Shown here: positions 46,514 through 54,508 of the stretch, piece after piece
Position numbering within the stretch: position 1 is the first letter of the stretch
How the letters are laid out: every line of letters begins with the position of its first letter
Assembly: GCF_017893945.1 (NCBI RefSeq)
Contig: NZ_CP054257.1
Location: 2,294,001-2,358,000 of the forward strand
Source of the DNA: Treponema parvum
Lineage (GTDB): Bacteria > Spirochaetota > Spirochaetia > Treponematales > Treponemataceae
DNA: 64,000 bases
Reading direction: 5' to 3'
The notes under the pieces: model-generated
The model's input: the letters and a program-made list of their open reading frames with translations, nothing else
What the model was told of the DNA's origin: nothing
The model's database searches: none
Position numbers and translations under genes: made by a program

Positions 46514-47149
46514 ATGAAAAAGATTCGTATGTTGACGGCGGCGCTTGCGGTGCTGCTGCCGATTATTACGGTAAACGGCGCTGCAAATCTGTTTGCGCAA
46601 ACAACGCTTTCCGGTGCAAAAAAGGACGCAAAAATTTTGGTCGCGTATTTTTCCCGCGCAGATGAAAATTACAATGTAGGCGTCATCGAAAAAGGCAACA
46701 CGCAGATCCTTGCCGAATTTATTGCCGACGAACTGAAGGCGGACACGTTCCGCATTCAAACCGTTACGCCTTATCCCAAAGCGTATAAAGCGTGTACCGA
46801 CACAGCTATGGCCGAGCAAAAAAAGAAAGCGCGGCCCAAACTTGCCGGAACTCTTCCGAATTTGAGTGAGTACGATATTATCTTTTTGGGCTATCCTATC
46901 TGGTGGGGAGACTTACCCATGGCCGTTTACACGTTTTTGGAAGGCGGCGATTTTGCGGGAAAAACGATTATTCCGTTTTGCACGCACGAAGGAAGCGGAG
47001 ACGCCGGGACGGCGCGGCGCATAGAATCGGCTTGTCCAAAAGCAAAAGTACTGCCTGTTTTTTCCATGCGCGGACAGACGGCGCAAAGATCGCAGGATGC
47101 CGCAAAACGCGACACCTTGAAATGGCTAGGCGGCATTAAGCTTAACTAG
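46514..47149 (+). CDS. exported flavodoxin-fold protein
   Basis: This 211-residue protein starts with a signal peptide (MLTAALAVLLPIITVNGAANLFAQ) and then a flavodoxin-4-type domain: ILVAYFSRADENYNVG, FLGYPIWWGDLPMAVYTFL and CTHEGSGDAGT. Flavodoxins are normally cytoplasmic, so export to the periplasm is notable. ATG 46514 (MKKIRMLTAA) is chosen because it begins the signal peptide; a frame starting 24 codons upstream runs through repeat DNA. The ribosome binding site is weak (AAGAGA). Confidence 0.85.
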   Translation: MKKIRMLTAALAVLLPIITVNGAANLFAQTTLSGAKKDAKILVAYFSRADENYNVGVIEKGNTQILAEFIADELKADTFRIQTVTPYPKAYKACTDTAMAEQKKKARPKLAGTLPNLSEYDIIFLGYPIWWGDLPMAVYTFLEGGDFAGKTIIPFCTHEGSGDAGTARRIESACPKAKVLPVFSMRGQTAQRSQDAAKRDTLKWLGGIKLN

Positions 47150-47169
47150 AAAAGACAAAAGAGGACCTA

Positions 47170-47622
47170 ATGGAATACACGATAGGAGAGACGGCGAAGC
47201 GTTTGGGAACGACGCCGTCGGCTTTGCGCTACTATGAAAAAGAAGGGCTTTTGCCCTTTGTTAAGCGGACGAGCAGCGGAAAACGGGTGTCCACGGAAGA
47301 AGAGTTGGAATGGCTTTTGATCATAGGCTGTCTAAAAAAAACCGGATTGTCGATCAAGCAGATCCGGGACTTTATAAGACTGGTTCAAAAAGGCGATACG
47401 ACCATTAAGGAACGGAAAAATCTTTTTTATAAGCAGAGAGAAATAATTGAAAAACAGATTGCCGAATTGGAAGCGAACCGTTCGATTTTAGATTACAAAT
47501 GCTGGTTTTATGAAACGGCCGAAAAAGCGGGTTCGATCGAAGCGCTTTCCCGATTAGGTGAAAAAGATATTCCGGGCGGTTTACGTTCGGCTTACAAAAA
47601 AATCAAAAACGGACACTTGTAA
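47170..47622 (+). CDS. MerR-family regulator
   Basis: The 150-residue protein has the winged helix (YTIGETAKRLGTTPSALRYYEKEGLLPF, about 3-30) and a C-terminal dimerisation coiled coil (REIIEKQIAELEANRSIL). It lacks a large effector domain, as in the AdhR/NmlR group that senses electrophiles or oxidants. GAGG lies upstream, 21 bp after the exported flavodoxin. Likely targets are the two promoters with 19-bp spacers at 44586 and 48207. Confidence 0.9.
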   Translation: MEYTIGETAKRLGTTPSALRYYEKEGLLPFVKRTSSGKRVSTEEELEWLLIIGCLKKTGLSIKQIRDFIRLVQKGDTTIKERKNLFYKQREIIEKQIAELEANRSILDYKCWFYETAEKAGSIEALSRLGEKDIPGGLRSAYKKIKNGHL

Positions 47623-47623
47623 T

Positions 47624-48115
47624 ATGAAAAAGACGAACGCAATGAGAATTCTTGACGGACTTAAAATTCCTTATGAAGTAAAAAGCTATGACGACGACGG
47701 AGAGCACTATCTGGAACAAGGAGCCGCAGAGCGAATTTCGGAAAAATTGGGGCTTGACGCAAGGTGCGTATTTAAGACGATAGTAATGCGTACGGACACA
47801 AAGGAAATCTGTATATTCTGTCAGAACGCATTGCATCAAATAAATTTGAAAAAAGCGCGAGCCGCTTGCGGGGCCTCGGAGGTTTTTCCCGTAAAATCGG
47901 AAGAGCTGCTGCCTCTTACAGGTTATGTGCGGGGCGGCTGCACTCCGCTTGGAATGCGTAAAAAATACCGCACGTTTATAGATAAATCCGCGCTTGATTG
48001 CAAAAAGATCTGCATTTCCGCAGGAATTCGCGGCGAACAGATTATCCTTTCTCCACATGACCTGATAAGAGTCGCCGATGCGCAATGCGTCGACTTGATT
48101 TTGGAAAGTTCCTGA
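47624..48115 (+). CDS. ybaK: Cys-tRNA(Pro)/aminoacyl-tRNA deacylase (YbaK type)
   Basis: The 163-residue enzyme hydrolyses mischarged tRNA, typically Cys-tRNA(Pro). The YbaK core is present: GLDARCVFKTIVMRTD with the catalytic Lys (KT), then GYVRGGCTPLGMRKKYRTFID. Start ATG 47624 lies two bases after the MerR stop; an ATG at 47642 is an alternative. It ends the redox-island transcript. Confidence 0.9.
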   Translation: MKKTNAMRILDGLKIPYEVKSYDDDGEHYLEQGAAERISEKLGLDARCVFKTIVMRTDTKEICIFCQNALHQINLKKARAACGASEVFPVKSEELLPLTGYVRGGCTPLGMRKKYRTFIDKSALDCKKICISAGIRGEQIILSPHDLIRVADAQCVDLILESS

Positions 48116-48206
48116 TTTTCGGCTTGACACGGCACGAGCCTAAAACCGTACCTCTAAGTTTTTCTTTATTCGGTACGGCAGGCAAAGCACATCTGCTAAA
48201 TTTTTC

Positions 48207-48237
48207 TTGACCTTATACTTAGTATAAACTTTACAAT
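48207..48237 (+). promoter_or_regulatory. MerR-type promoter (19-bp spacer) with perfect dyad
   Basis: TTGACC (48207-48212) and TACAAT (48232-48237) are 19 bp apart. The spacer contains a perfect inverted repeat, TTATAC-TTA-GTATAA (48213-48227), close to its centre, which is the layout of MerR-activated promoters. The nearest MerR regulator is encoded 0.6 kb upstream. Confidence 0.65.
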
Positions 48238-48243
48238 AATATC

Positions 48244-48326
48244 CGACGGGCGGCGTTATGAATAAGAGCGCCGAAAGTCGGCCTCTGTAACAGTCCGCCT
48301 GAACAAAAGTTCTTATGGGGGTAAGT
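48244..48326 (+). promoter_or_regulatory. structured 5' leader, riboswitch-like
   Basis: The 83-nt leader begins at the predicted start of transcription. GGGCGG (about 48247) can pair with CCGCCT (about 48295). Inside, GGCGTT / AGCGCC and GCCGA-AAG-TCGGC share GCC bases and so exclude each other. A last GAAC-AAAA-GTTC hairpin sits just before the GGGGG ribosome binding site of the next gene. Two exclusive folds before a start codon resemble a switch. No known riboswitch class is recognised. Confidence 0.4.
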
Positions 48327-49361
48327 ATGGGTCAACAGAAAATTCGTGTAGTACAGTACGGATGCGGCAAGATGAGCAAGTGGACGCTGCGCTACTTGTA
48401 TGAAAACGGCGCCGAAATCGTCGGCGCGATCGACGTCAATCCCGCCGTCGTCGGAAAAGACGTAGGCGAATATGCGGGCTTGGGATTCCCGATCGGAGTG
48501 GTTATCAGCGACGATGCCGACAAAGTGCTTGACGAATGCGACGCGGACATCGCCGTTATGACGCTGTTCAGCTTTATGCGCGACATGTATCCGCACATGG
48601 AAAAATGCGCGAAGCGCGGCATAAACATAATCACAACCTGTGAAGAAGCGATTTATCCGTGGACAACCGCCTCTGCAATCACAAATAAACTCGATAAATT
48701 GGCAAAAGAAAACGGATGCACAATAGTCGGCGCGGGAATGCAGGATATCTATTGGATAAACATGATTGCCTGTGTGGCAGGCGGCGTTCATACAATCAAA
48801 AAGATTGAAGGTGCCGTAAGCTATAACGTGGAAGATTACGGACTCGCCCTTGCAAAAGCGCACGGAGTCGGATTGACCACTGCCGAATTCGAAGCGCAGA
48901 TAGCGCATCCTGAAACGCTCGAACCGTCGTACGTGTGGAATTCGAACGAATGTCTGTGCAACAAGATGGGATGGACGATCAAATCGCAGTCGCAAAAATG
49001 CGTGCCGTATTTTTATGATACCGATCTGTATTCCGATACGCTCGGAAAGACGATACCGAAAGGCAACTGCATCGGCATGAGCGCAGTCGTAACGACTGAA
49101 ACATTCCAGGGACCGATCATTGAAACTCAGTGCATCGGCAAAGTGTACGGAAAAGACGACGGCGACATGTGCGACTGGAAAATACTCGGCGAACCCGACA
49201 CGACATTCTTTGTCAAAAAACCTGCGACGGTTGAACACACATGCGCAACGATCGTAAACAGAATTCCGAGCGTGCTGGAAGCGCCGCCCGGCTATGTAAC
49301 GGTAGATCTGCTTCGTCCGCTTGAATATCTGTCCTACCCGATGCATCTGTATGTAAACTGA
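48327..49361 (+). CDS. 2,4-diaminopentanoate dehydrogenase-like oxidoreductase
   Basis: The 344-residue protein has a DapB-type NAD(P)-binding domain ([19 protein letters not shown], about 6-24) and a C-terminal catalytic part with [13 protein letters not shown] and [12 protein letters not shown]. It resembles the ornithine-degradation enzyme Ord (diaminopentanoate dehydrogenase) and amine-dehydrogenase relatives. No ortAB or ora genes are visible nearby, so the substrate is uncertain. Start ATG 48327 (MGQQKIRV) has GGGGG five bases upstream; an ATG four codons earlier is less likely. Confidence 0.78.
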   Translation: MGQQKIRVVQYGCGKMSKWTLRYLYENGAEIVGAIDVNPAVVGKDVGEYAGLGFPIGVVISDDADKVLDECDADIAVMTLFSFMRDMYPHMEKCAKRGINIITTCEEAIYPWTTASAITNKLDKLAKENGCTIVGAGMQDIYWINMIACVAGGVHTIKKIEGAVSYNVEDYGLALAKAHGVGLTTAEFEAQIAHPETLEPSYVWNSNECLCNKMGWTIKSQSQKCVPYFYDTDLYSDTLGKTIPKGNCIGMSAVVTTETFQGPIIETQCIGKVYGKDDGDMCDWKILGEPDTTFFVKKPATVEHTCATIVNRIPSVLEAPPGYVTVDLLRPLEYLSYPMHLYVN

Positions 49362-49455
49362 ATGTCGGCCGTATTTTGAAATCAGTGCGGCGGTTTCCCG
49401 CCAATGCGGAAACCGCCGCAGTCAGCCACGCATCCGATCGGCGCGTGCAGGTTAC

Positions 49456-51549
49456 TTACACCTTAAACTTTCCGACTTCTTCCGCCAGGCTCTGAATGCT
49501 CTCCTTATTTTTTTGGGTGGCCGTGTTTACTTCCTGCACGGCGTTGTTTATCTGAATGGCGCCTGCAGCCATCTCGTTCATGCTCTCCGTGATAACTCTT
49601 GTAAGCTCTTCCAGTTTTCTCATCTCTTGAGCGACCCCTTCCCCTCCTTTAAGCATCTCCTCAGAGCCCTGTTTTACCTCTATCGTTACGGTATTTATGT
49701 CTCTGATTGCGGTAAGTATTTCCTTACTGCCGTTTTCCTGTTCTTGCATGGCTTCCGTTACGCGGTCGCTCATCGATTTTGCCTGCTCGGCAAGGCTAAA
49801 AATAGTATTGAACTTTTCTTCCGCCGTCTTAGACGAGTTAGACAGAGCTTCAATTTCACCTGAGAGATTTTTAAGAGTGTTGGTTATCGTTTTACCGTGT
49901 TCTGCAGAATCTTCGGCTAGCTTTCTTATTTCGTCTGCGACGACTGCAAAGCCCTTTCCTGCATCCCCTGCGTGAGCGGCTTCGATCGCGGCGTTCATTG
50001 CAAGTAAATTTGTCTGTGAAGCTATGTTTTGAATAACAGTACTCGCTTCAATTAAGCTGCCGGATTCTTCTGCGATCTTTTGAGTTATGCTGTTTGCACT
50101 GACGACGGTGCTTTTACCGTCGGCCGTAGCGTCGGCAAGAGTTTTAATTACGCTATCGTTTTTTTCAAGAGTCTGTCCTATGGACGCTATGTTGCCTACC
50201 ATCTGTTCTATTGCAGAAGAAGACTCTGTTACGCTTGCAGCCTGATTTTCGATACTTGAGTTCAATTGGTTTATCGTGCGGACTATTTCTTCGATCGTAG
50301 CGGCGGTTTCCGTAACGCTTGCGGATTGTGTCAGAGCCTGCTGTTTTACGCCGTCGATGTTAGCGCTGATTTCGTGTACCGCGCTTGCAGTTTCGGTCAT
50401 GTCGGCAGCCAGAGTATTACCTATCTCTTCCATAACGCTGCTGTTTTTGCCTACCGTTTTAATTGATGAGCCGATTTTAGCTATGGTTTGATTAAAATAT
50501 TCAGCCATGTCGGTAATTTCATCGTTACCGGTTACGCCTAGGTGCACCGTTAAATCTCCTTCGCCCTGAGCAATGTCTTTTAAGGCTCCTACGGCGACGG
50601 ATATCGGTTTTACGATTTTACGGGCGACAAAATACACGACAATCAGTGCGATAGCCAAGACAATTACACCGATAGTTATAAGCGAAACGCACAATGCGTT
50701 TACGGCACCCATAAACTCTTCTTCAGGAGCGTTAATGATAATTGTCCAATCGGTTGTCTTCATCGTAGCGTAAGAAGCGATCTTACGAACGCCGTTATAT
50801 TCATAAAAGCCGACCGACGGTTCATCGATTTCTATCGCCGTTTTTTCGAAGTCTGCAAGGGATTTATAACTTGCGTCGGTTTTTGCCATCCCCAGTACAT
50901 TCTCCATACTTTGTACTCGATTAAAATCTTTCACTGCAACGGTAGTTCCCGTAAGTCCCAAAATGCAACAATAACCTGTTTTGCCTACGACAATATCTTC
51001 AACTTCTTTAGAAAGATTGGAGGCTTCGACGGTAGCAAGCAAAACGTCCGTTATTTTGTGATCGTAATTGTAGATGGGAACTGCAAACACGATGATAAAT
51101 ACCCCGTCCAAGCGGGAAACGAGCGGCTCTGAAACAAAGTTTTTTCCTTGCGATGCTGCAATAAAAAAATCTCGTTGAGAAACATCCAGTATTTGTCCGT
51201 CGGCTGTGTGCCGTTTTCCGTTCATGTCGGCTAAATCCATCCTGTGAATTTTGTCGTTGAACGCCGCTTCTTCTTTTAAATAAGCTATTTTTTCCCTGTA
51301 CGAAACGCCGGGATCCAGCAGAATGGGGGAACGGGCTACTCCTTCGAAAAATTGAAAAAAAGCGTTCACTCGCCCGTCGACAATTTCAGCCGTATCGGTT
51401 GCCTTATCGATAAGATGTGTTTCCACTTTTTCAATGACCGCTTTGCGGGCCGAAAGGACTGCGAGTAAAATTTCAACCGCCGATGACAGGGCGATTAAAA
51501 GTCCGAAAACAATGATGAGTTTGTAACGTAAGGAAAATCTCTTTTTCAT
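49456..51549 (-). CDS. methyl-accepting chemotaxis protein with dCache sensor
   Basis: The 697-residue receptor has an N-terminal helix (about 10-30), an extracytoplasmic double-Cache ligand domain (about 40-280, containing YGNGKR-like turns and [20 protein letters not shown]), a second helix (about 290-312), a HAMP domain and a signalling domain. The tip hairpin is [20 protein letters not shown]. No C-terminal pentapeptide for CheR/CheB is present. Start ATG 51549 has GGAGG upstream; a six-residue upstream extension is rejected. The leader resembles that of the lipoprotein gene at 63594. Confidence 0.93.
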   Translation of the reverse strand: MKKRFSLRYKLIIVFGLLIALSSAVEILLAVLSARKAVIEKVETHLIDKATDTAEIVDGRVNAFFQFFEGVARSPILLDPGVSYREKIAYLKEEAAFNDKIHRMDLADMNGKRHTADGQILDVSQRDFFIAASQGKNFVSEPLVSRLDGVFIIVFAVPIYNYDHKITDVLLATVEASNLSKEVEDIVVGKTGYCCILGLTGTTVAVKDFNRVQSMENVLGMAKTDASYKSLADFEKTAIEIDEPSVGFYEYNGVRKIASYATMKTTDWTIIINAPEEEFMGAVNALCVSLITIGVIVLAIALIVVYFVARKIVKPISVAVGALKDIAQGEGDLTVHLGVTGNDEITDMAEYFNQTIAKIGSSIKTVGKNSSVMEEIGNTLAADMTETASAVHEISANIDGVKQQALTQSASVTETAATIEEIVRTINQLNSSIENQAASVTESSSAIEQMVGNIASIGQTLEKNDSVIKTLADATADGKSTVVSANSITQKIAEESGSLIEASTVIQNIASQTNLLAMNAAIEAAHAGDAGKGFAVVADEIRKLAEDSAEHGKTITNTLKNLSGEIEALSNSSKTAEEKFNTIFSLAEQAKSMSDRVTEAMQEQENGSKEILTAIRDINTVTIEVKQGSEEMLKGGEGVAQEMRKLEELTRVITESMNEMAAGAIQINNAVQEVNTATQKNKESIQSLAEEVGKFKV

Positions 51550-51593
51550 ATAATGCCTCCAAAACAAGAATTCCTAATATTTGTAAATGATTG

Positions 51594-51931
51594 TTATTTA
51601 AATTTGCGTATGCGTATTTCGCCTTGGTCGTCTGATATGTGACGATATTGAATGGGTTTTTCTTTTGTATTTACAGAGCTTGTACTAAAAGATTTCCGTT
51701 CGGTGATAGAAAGACAAGAATTGATAAGGTCTTTGTTTTTTGATAAAAGCTCCTGATATTTTGCAAGAAGATCGCTGTATTTATAAGCTAGGTTCTGATA
51801 ACTTTGTAATAAGCGGTTACAAGAAGAAATTAAATCGTCATAATTCTTTACCGTACTATCTACAGTAATGGGCTCATTTTTCGGGGGGGGGGGGGGGTAA
51901 ATAGTCTACATAATAACGCATAAAATTTCAA
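51594..51931 (-). pseudogene. small coiled-coil gene with poly-C tract, now out of frame (phase-variable candidate)
   Basis: The minus strand has a TTG start at 51931, with AGGAG exactly seven bases upstream, reading MKFYALLCRLFT, then a run of 15 C (51883-51897). After the tract an open frame of 95 codons follows (KNEPITVDSTVKNYDDL onward, heptad-rich, ending IRIRKFK, stop 51594). With 15 C the start and the body are in different frames; 13 or 16 C would join them (14 C would join an ATG at 51921). The body has no start codon of its own after the tract. Function unknown. Confidence 0.6.
51883..51897. repeat. homopolymer tract, 15 G on the plus strand
   Basis: A pure run of 15 G, by far the longest G or C run in the window. 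Such tracts slip during replication and switch genes in Treponema and other host-associated bacteria. Its exact length decides the frame of the gene at 51594-51931, and a sequencing or assembly error could also change it. Confidence 0.9.
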
Positions 51932-52048
51932 TGATATTCTCCTATTTTCTATAATAATATAATCACATGATTTGTAATATGAAAAGGAAAATCTTTTTAT
52001 TTTTTATGACGATTTTTTTGTTTACAAAGTTTTCGGCGCGATCTGTTT

Positions 52049-52231
52049 TTATGCAGGGCTCGCCATTCCATAGCAACAATGCGGTGCATGTACAACGCGA
52101 ATATTACAATTGTTAAACGGTGTAACTATATCTCTCAGCGTACTACTTAATACTTCATTTATCATGGTTTGATATTTTACATTATTTTTCTTTGCCGACG
52201 CTTTAAAAAATGCAACACTTTCGCTGTCCAG
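52049..52231 (-). pseudogene. CopG/BrnA-type antitoxin remnant
   Basis: A minus-strand frame right after the RclA-like gene reads LDSESVAFFKASAKKN, then VKYQTMINEVLSS. This is the C-terminal helix pair of CopG or BrnA-like antitoxins (a pattern of FK, KxYQTxIN and VL). The N-terminal strand and a start codon are missing: a TAG stands directly before LDSESV. After NEVLSS the frame runs on into unrelated sequence. No toxin gene is next to it. It is read as a decayed fragment. A 45-codon plus-strand frame (51979-52116) overlaps it and is not supported. Confidence 0.5.
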
Positions 52232-52236
52232 CTATC

Positions 52237-53583
52237 CTAGAGCGAAAACAGGTCGTTTAAACCTTCCGACATCGTCGGATGCGTGTAGATAAAATCGCGA
52301 AGCGCCGTATACGGCAGATTGTTGTCCATGGCGAGCTTTATCGCATTGATGATTTCATGGGATTCCGCGCAAAAGAGCGCGGCGCCTAAAATCAAACCGG
52401 TTTTATTGTCGATGAGCGCTTTGAGCATGCCTTCGCTCTTTTTCAAAACTTTCGCTTTCGGGACAGCCGCCGCATTCATTTTCACAACGCGGTAATCGAG
52501 TTTTTTCGCGTCCGCTTCTTTTTCCCCGATCCCTGCTTTGGAATACGGCGGGTCGATAAAAACCGAATACGTAAAAGCGCCCCTGTTTTTTGTCGTACGA
52601 TATTTTGTTCCGTACATATCCGATAAAATTATCCGCGAATCGTCAAGCGAAATATACGTAAACTGCAGATTGCCGCATACGTCTCCCGCCGCCCAGATAT
52701 TCGGAGCGGAAGTCCGCAAATGCTCGTCCGCCGCGATCGCGCCTTTTTCAGTGAGCGCAATGCCCGCTTTTTCCGCGTGCAGCGCATCGACATTCGGCCG
52801 CCGGCCGACCGCCAAAAGCACGGCGTCTCCTGCAAGGCTGCATTTTTTCCCGTCTTTTATATAAGTGAGATTTGCGCCGTCGATGCGTTCCGTTTGCGCA
52901 GCGGTGATAATCTTAACGCCTTTGCTTTCAAGCGCGCTCCTGATACTCTGTGCAATGTCTTCGTCTTCTCTAGGAAGAAATGTATCTTCCCGCTGCACGA
53001 TCGTTACCTTTGAACCGAAGTTCGCATACATCGAAGAAAATTCCAAACCGATATATCCGCCGCCGATGACGGTCAACCGCTCCGGCAGTTCGGTTAAGTC
53101 CATGATACTTTCAGAAACGTAGACATGAGGATTGTTTTCCGTCCGTAAAGCGGGCGGGATAAACGGATACGACCCCGTGTCGATGACGAACTTTTTCGCT
53201 TCAAGCGGCCGTATTTTTCCGTCGGGACCGGTCACTTCGACGGAAGCAGCATTTAAAAATGAAGCCGTGCCGTCTATGACGTCCACGCCCGATTCGATCA
53301 GTTTATTGTAATTGGCTGTCCGCAGCGCGCCGGTCAGCATATTTTTATTTTCAACCGCAGTTTTATAGTATTGCCTTTGCAGCGCAAAATTTTCTTCGGG
53401 AGCAAGAGCCGCCTCGGTGATCAGCCGTTTCGAGGGAATACAGCCGACGTTAATGCACGTGCCGCCGTACATAGCCGAATCTTTTTCAACGAGGGCGACG
53501 CTCTCTCCTTTTTTCGATAATGCTGCGGCAAGCGTCTTTCCGGCTTTACCGAAGCCGATGATAAGTGTATCGTATGTTTTCAT
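52237..53583 (-). CDS. rclA: RclA-like flavoprotein disulfide reductase
   Basis: The 448-residue protein belongs to the FAD/NAD disulfide oxidoreductases. It starts TLIIGFGKAGKTLAAAL and has the redox pair in YGGTCINVGCIPSKRL (about 40-55), then NAD-binding GGGYIGLEFSSMYANFGSKV and FTYISLDDSRI. It ends HPTMSEGLNDLFSL. These match E. coli RclA, which protects against hypochlorous and hypothiocyanous acid, far better than lipoamide dehydrogenase. No RclR or RclB/C is visible. The ribosome binding site is weak; TATAAT lies about 25 bp upstream. Confidence 0.88.
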   Translation of the reverse strand: MKTYDTLIIGFGKAGKTLAAALSKKGESVALVEKDSAMYGGTCINVGCIPSKRLITEAALAPEENFALQRQYYKTAVENKNMLTGALRTANYNKLIESGVDVIDGTASFLNAASVEVTGPDGKIRPLEAKKFVIDTGSYPFIPPALRTENNPHVYVSESIMDLTELPERLTVIGGGYIGLEFSSMYANFGSKVTIVQREDTFLPREDEDIAQSIRSALESKGVKIITAAQTERIDGANLTYIKDGKKCSLAGDAVLLAVGRRPNVDALHAEKAGIALTEKGAIAADEHLRTSAPNIWAAGDVCGNLQFTYISLDDSRIILSDMYGTKYRTTKNRGAFTYSVFIDPPYSKAGIGEKEADAKKLDYRVVKMNAAAVPKAKVLKKSEGMLKALIDNKTGLILGAALFCAESHEIINAIKLAMDNNLPYTALRDFIYTHPTMSEGLNDLFSL

Positions 53584-53873
53584 AATGGAAACATTATATG
53601 TGTTTTAATGAAAAATAAACAGCGTTGCGGCCGGCAAAACGCGCCGTAAAAGCAGTGCAAAAGCGGAACGCTGCAAGCCGTAACGGAGCGGAGCATGCGC
53701 AGAACGCAAACGTGCATTCGCGGCGCGCGGGGAGTATGCGGCGAGGCGCGTACACATCGGCTAAGCGCATCTACATTCGACCGCTGTGCGAGGGGACATA
53801 GCAAACGCGCGAAGCACAAACTCTCAACAGTGCGCGCATACACAAACAACATTTTTTATGCTACACTTAAAAC
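53584..53873. other. gap between rclA and nfeD, no gene seen
   Basis: This divergent gap must hold both promoters. On the minus strand TATAAT precedes rclA. The rest is GC-rich with GCGCG words and no supported ORF. Confidence 0.4.
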
Positions 53874-54338
53874 ATGCCGTTGCTCGTTTTAAATAATTTG
53901 CCGTGGTTTTGGCTCATCATCGTAATCCTCTGCATTGTCATAGAATCGCTTACAATGACGCTGACGACGATTTGGTTTGCCTGCGGAGCTTTTGCGATGA
54001 TTTTTTTGTCGCTCGCACCGCTTCCGTTTAAGTGGCAGCTTTTTATCTTCGTTGCGGTTTCGCTTTTGCTTCTGATTTTTACGCGGCCTCTTGCGGCAAA
54101 GAAATTTGCAAAAAAAACGCCTACCAATGCGGACAGACTTATAGGTAAAAAAACTCTCGCCGTGCAGCGCATAACGGAATTTGAAAAGGGCGCGGTAAAG
54201 GTGGGAGACGTTGTATGGACCGCGCGATCGGAAAACGGAGATACTATCGAAAAAGGCGCCGAATGTAAAATCGTGCGGCTTGAAGGCAATACCGCCGTTG
54301 TGAAAAAAATTGGAGGAATGATAAAAAGCACCGTCTGA
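53874..54338 (+). CDS. NfeD-family membrane protein
   Basis: The 154-residue protein has three membrane helices (about 8-70) and a C-terminal OB-fold domain (about 85-150: RLIGKKTLAVQRITEFEKGAV and GAECKIVRLEGNTAVVKKI). Short NfeD proteins pair with stomatin-like SPFH proteins, and the next gene is one. The C-terminal end MIKSTV is encoded inside the repeat shared with 46289. No ribosome binding site is clear. Confidence 0.88.
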   Translation: MPLLVLNNLPWFWLIIVILCIVIESLTMTLTTIWFACGAFAMIFLSLAPLPFKWQLFIFVAVSLLLLIFTRPLAAKKFAKKTPTNADRLIGKKTLAVQRITEFEKGAVKVGDVVWTARSENGDTIEKGAECKIVRLEGNTAVVKKIGGMIKSTV

Positions 54339-54363
54339 ATGGCCGTTGCTAAAGTCCGGAGAC

Positions 54364-54385
54364 GAAAAACGCCGAAGCGTTTTTC
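54364..54385 (+). terminator. rho-independent terminator after nfeD
   Basis: GAAAAACGC-CGAA-GCGTTTTTC forms a 9-bp stem with a T-run continuing in CTTTTA. It is 26 bp past the nfeD stop. Confidence 0.7.
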
Positions 54386-54401
54386 TTTTATTGGAGACAC
54401 T

Positions 54402-54444
54402 TGCGATTTCTGCGCATTGCTCGAAATCGCAGCGTTTTTTTTTT
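54402..54444 (+). terminator. second terminator, before qmcA
   Basis: TGCGATTTC (54402-54410) pairs with GAAATCGCA (54423-54431). The next bases are GCG and a run of ten T. Two strong terminators stand in series between NfeD and its expected partner. Confidence 0.65.
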
Positions 54445-54508
54445 GGAAACTGAAATTTGCTCGAAGCTTCGCTGCAGGTTCCTGCAAAAGTTTTTATGGA
54501 GGAGAAAC

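Noticed and set aside
51979-52116. A 45-codon plus-strand frame with a signal-peptide-like start (MKRKIFLFFMTIFLFT)
   Set aside because: No ribosome binding site, no recognisable mature part, and it overlaps the antitoxin relic on the other strand.
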